Of a stretch of 64,000 bases of DNA, positions 62,516-64,000 are shown one piece after another. Below the pieces are notes generated by a model. The model had not been told where the DNA came from. It was given only the letters and a program-made list of their open reading frames with translations, and did not search any database. Both the position numbers and the translations under genes were made by a program. The DNA is from Rotaria sp. Silwood1. Lineage: Eukaryota; Rotifera; Eurotatoria; Philodinida; Philodinidae. The DNA is taken from positions 62,001 to 126,000 of the forward strand of contig CAJNOP010000375.1 in the NCBI GenBank assembly GCA_905250075.1, read 5' to 3'. The first letter of the stretch is position 1, and each line of letters begins with the position of its first letter.

Positions 62516-62740
62516 ATGGATAATATATCAAACACTAGCATTGATGAACAATCATCATCAGAATCGTTTATTAACATCGGTTTAAGTCGATATATATGTT
62601 TAATATTATTGAGTGCATTACTTATTCCATCAATATTATTTTCTTTATATATATTCTATTGGATATATAGAATCTCAGATTTACGAAATCGTCTCACTAA
62701 TCATATTATTTTGGCCATATTCATTATTAGTTTTATTCAG
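62516..62740 (+). CDS. Rhodopsin-like GPCR, first coding exon (partial)
   Basis: 75 codons from ATG to FIISFIQ, followed by a GT donor (GTAATTCTT) in phase 0. The extracellular Asn/Ser/Glu-rich N-terminus (DNISNTSIDEQSSSES) is followed by TM1 (about residues 26-50, ICLILLSALLIPSILFSLYI), an intracellular loop (RISDLRNRLTNH) and the start of TM2. This matches the opening of the large class-A-type receptor families typical of rotifers. I saw no further exon before the window end, so the rest lies beyond an intron of more than 1.2 kb or is lost. Ligand unknown. Confidence 0.55.
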
Positions 62741-63026
62741 GTAATTCTTATATTCATTATCATTTATTCTTTTTTTCTATTTTACACTAAATAAAACCTC
62801 TTGTTTTTTTGATTAGTTTTTCTGACAAGAGAAACGATTATTTTCTTTTTTTTCATAGAAGTTAATAAATGAGAAATTTTATTTATAATAAATTTATTTA
62901 AATTAATTAAATAATTATTTAGAATTAATTCATTGAATAAAACAAAAAATGAATATGAATAGTTTTAGTTTTTAAATTTAATTCAAATTCCATGTTAAAA
63001 AAGAATTGACAAAAAAAGTCAGATTT
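62741..63026 (+). other. Probable first intron of the GPCR
   Basis: AT-rich sequence after the donor at 62741. A weak acceptor (TTTTTTGATTAG, about 62816) is followed by no convincing TM exon. Confidence 0.3.
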
Positions 63027-63199
63027 TAATCGATTTTTTTCGGATTAATAATCGATTAAAATAGCATGATTTTAATCCGATTTTTAATCATAAAAATCGA
63101 TTTCGTCCGATTTTCTCCTGCATAATCGATTTTTATGATTAAAAATCGGATTAAAACCGTGCCATTTTAATCGATTATTAATCCGAAAAAAATCGATTA
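63027..63199. repeat. Near-perfect palindrome, 76-bp arms, 21-bp spacer
   Basis: Left arm 63027-63102 and right arm 63124-63199 are reverse complements apart from a few bases (AAAATAGCATG against CACGGTTTT complement). They are built of ATCGATTAAAA and AATCCGATTTTTAAT words. The same ATCGATTAAAA word recurs singly at about 63352, 63551, 63600 and 63648, so the hairpin may be one end of a larger element. Confidence 0.8.
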
Positions 63200-63385
63200 T
63201 ATCTAAAAAATTTATCAAAATCAATTAAACTCGAGTTGCTCCCAGTTCTTTGCATGGCCTGTCTTTCAGTCAATTTTCATCTTTTATTGCTTCCTAATAC
63301 ATTTTAATCTATCTTTACCTGTTTTCTAATTTTAATCTTTACTTACTAGATAATCGATTTTAATCATATGCCTCGAAAATAGGCG

Positions 63386-63481
63386 CTTCTACCGAGATTC
63401 GAACGCGAAACTCTACTTTTCCTATGAATTTTTCGATTCTTCGTGGAAAGAAATCGTTAGGCTGTTGCCAAGCTAGTACCT
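63386..63481 (-). repeat. tRNA-like sequence, possibly tRNA-derived
   Basis: On the minus strand a box-B-like CGTTCGAATCTCGG lies downstream of TAGCTTGGCAACAGCC (box-A position) and a stem-loop CGATTTC...GAAGAATCG. The variable region is long and the acceptor stem does not close, so it is probably a pseudo-tRNA or SINE head rather than an active gene. It sits within the ATCGATTAAAA-bearing region. Confidence 0.3.
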
Positions 63482-63634
63482 GACATATATACTACAATTG
63501 GAACTCCTATATAAATTGAATCAATTAAGATTGCGCAATTACATAAGTAATCGATTAAAACCTAAAATAATTGACTACGATTGATTAAAATCCATATTAA
63601 TCGATTAAAACTCAGATAAATCCATTTAAATCTG

Positions 63635-63960
63635 TTAAACCGCGAGATTAATCGATAATTTGGATTCCTTGAAAAAGCAATTATCGTAATCGTTGTAGAA
63701 ATAAAATGTGAAGCACAACCAACACCCATTCTCATTGACTTCATGCAAACTGAGATTTTCATACATATCACGAAACATTTCTTTGACATTATTCGCCCTG
63801 GACCGAAGAATTTCAAAAAAGGGCTCAAAAACTATTCCAGTTAAATCTTCCTTATATATGCTTTCTGAACGTGTTTTGAAGGCGAATCTTACGATCTGCA
63901 TTCACATGGCTCATGACGAGTACAAACTCTGTTTCGAGTGTGTGTGTGGGACAGGGATCA
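63635..63960 (-). other. Weak open frame of unknown nature
   Basis: A minus-strand frame from about 63901 reads FAFKTRSESIYKEDLTGIVF and EILRSRANNVKEMFRDMYEN, which looks protein-like, then passes into the ATCGATTAAAA region. No start context or family is recognised. It might be an exon of a gene outside the window or a decayed one. Confidence 0.25.
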
Positions 63961-64000
63961 TGCTCTAAATTTCTACTCGATATAGATCAGCAGCAATCCT

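Noticed and set aside
28000-64000. CRISPR array
   Set aside because: The repeats present are transposon copies, degenerate tandems or microsatellites. None has short, evenly spaced identical repeats with unique spacers.

Overview
The window looks like nuclear DNA of an invertebrate animal, most likely a bdelloid rotifer. Four things point that way. Introns are mostly 45-100 bp. Two intact, intronless genes look bacterial. Decayed genes and fossil transposons are dense. An interstitial tract near 61.2 kb reads TGTGGG repeated on one strand, the hexamer I recall for bdelloid telomeres. This is inference from sequence and no database was searched.

Layout, left (0-19 kb): a broken ABCC/MRP-type ABC transporter (740-4617, +); 4 kb of decayed coding-like sequence ending in a fossil Tc1/mariner transposase (8694-8990); an intact classical short-chain dehydrogenase/reductase (9371-10126, -); an intact, divergent Sir2-type protein of a mainly bacterial subgroup (11327-12211, +); and a broken EGF/LDL-receptor-type 7-TM receptor (15067-18330, -).

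Middle (19-35 kb): mostly non-coding, with short broken genes of unknown family and a glutathione S-transferase pseudogene (28020-29914, +). The GST is split by a 1.2-kb inverted-repeat element. Removing the element and one target-site copy rejoins the GST frame at that point. A strand-skewed C-rich tract and a 134-bp-arm hairpin follow.

Main gene (35553-45867, +): I could trace 33 exons with GT-AG introns and consistent phases. They encode a protein of about 1,995-2,002 residues consisting of an N-terminal hydrophobic segment and about 15 PLAT domains, the architecture of animal LOXHD1.

Right (46-64 kb): very AT-rich and gene-poor. It holds one possible small type II membrane protein broken at an A-run, and four copies of a ~740-bp repeat. 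One copy is interrupted by a 1,785-bp hAT-like element with an 8-bp target duplication, which carries a second inverted-repeat element. A TCGGAT-rich putative element abuts the telomere-like tract. Next come the first exon of a rhodopsin-like GPCR (62516-62740) and a 76-bp-arm palindrome.

Overall this resembles a subtelomere-like accessory region in which old genes decay and transposons nest, next to an ordinary long animal gene. The genes show no sign of acting in one pathway.
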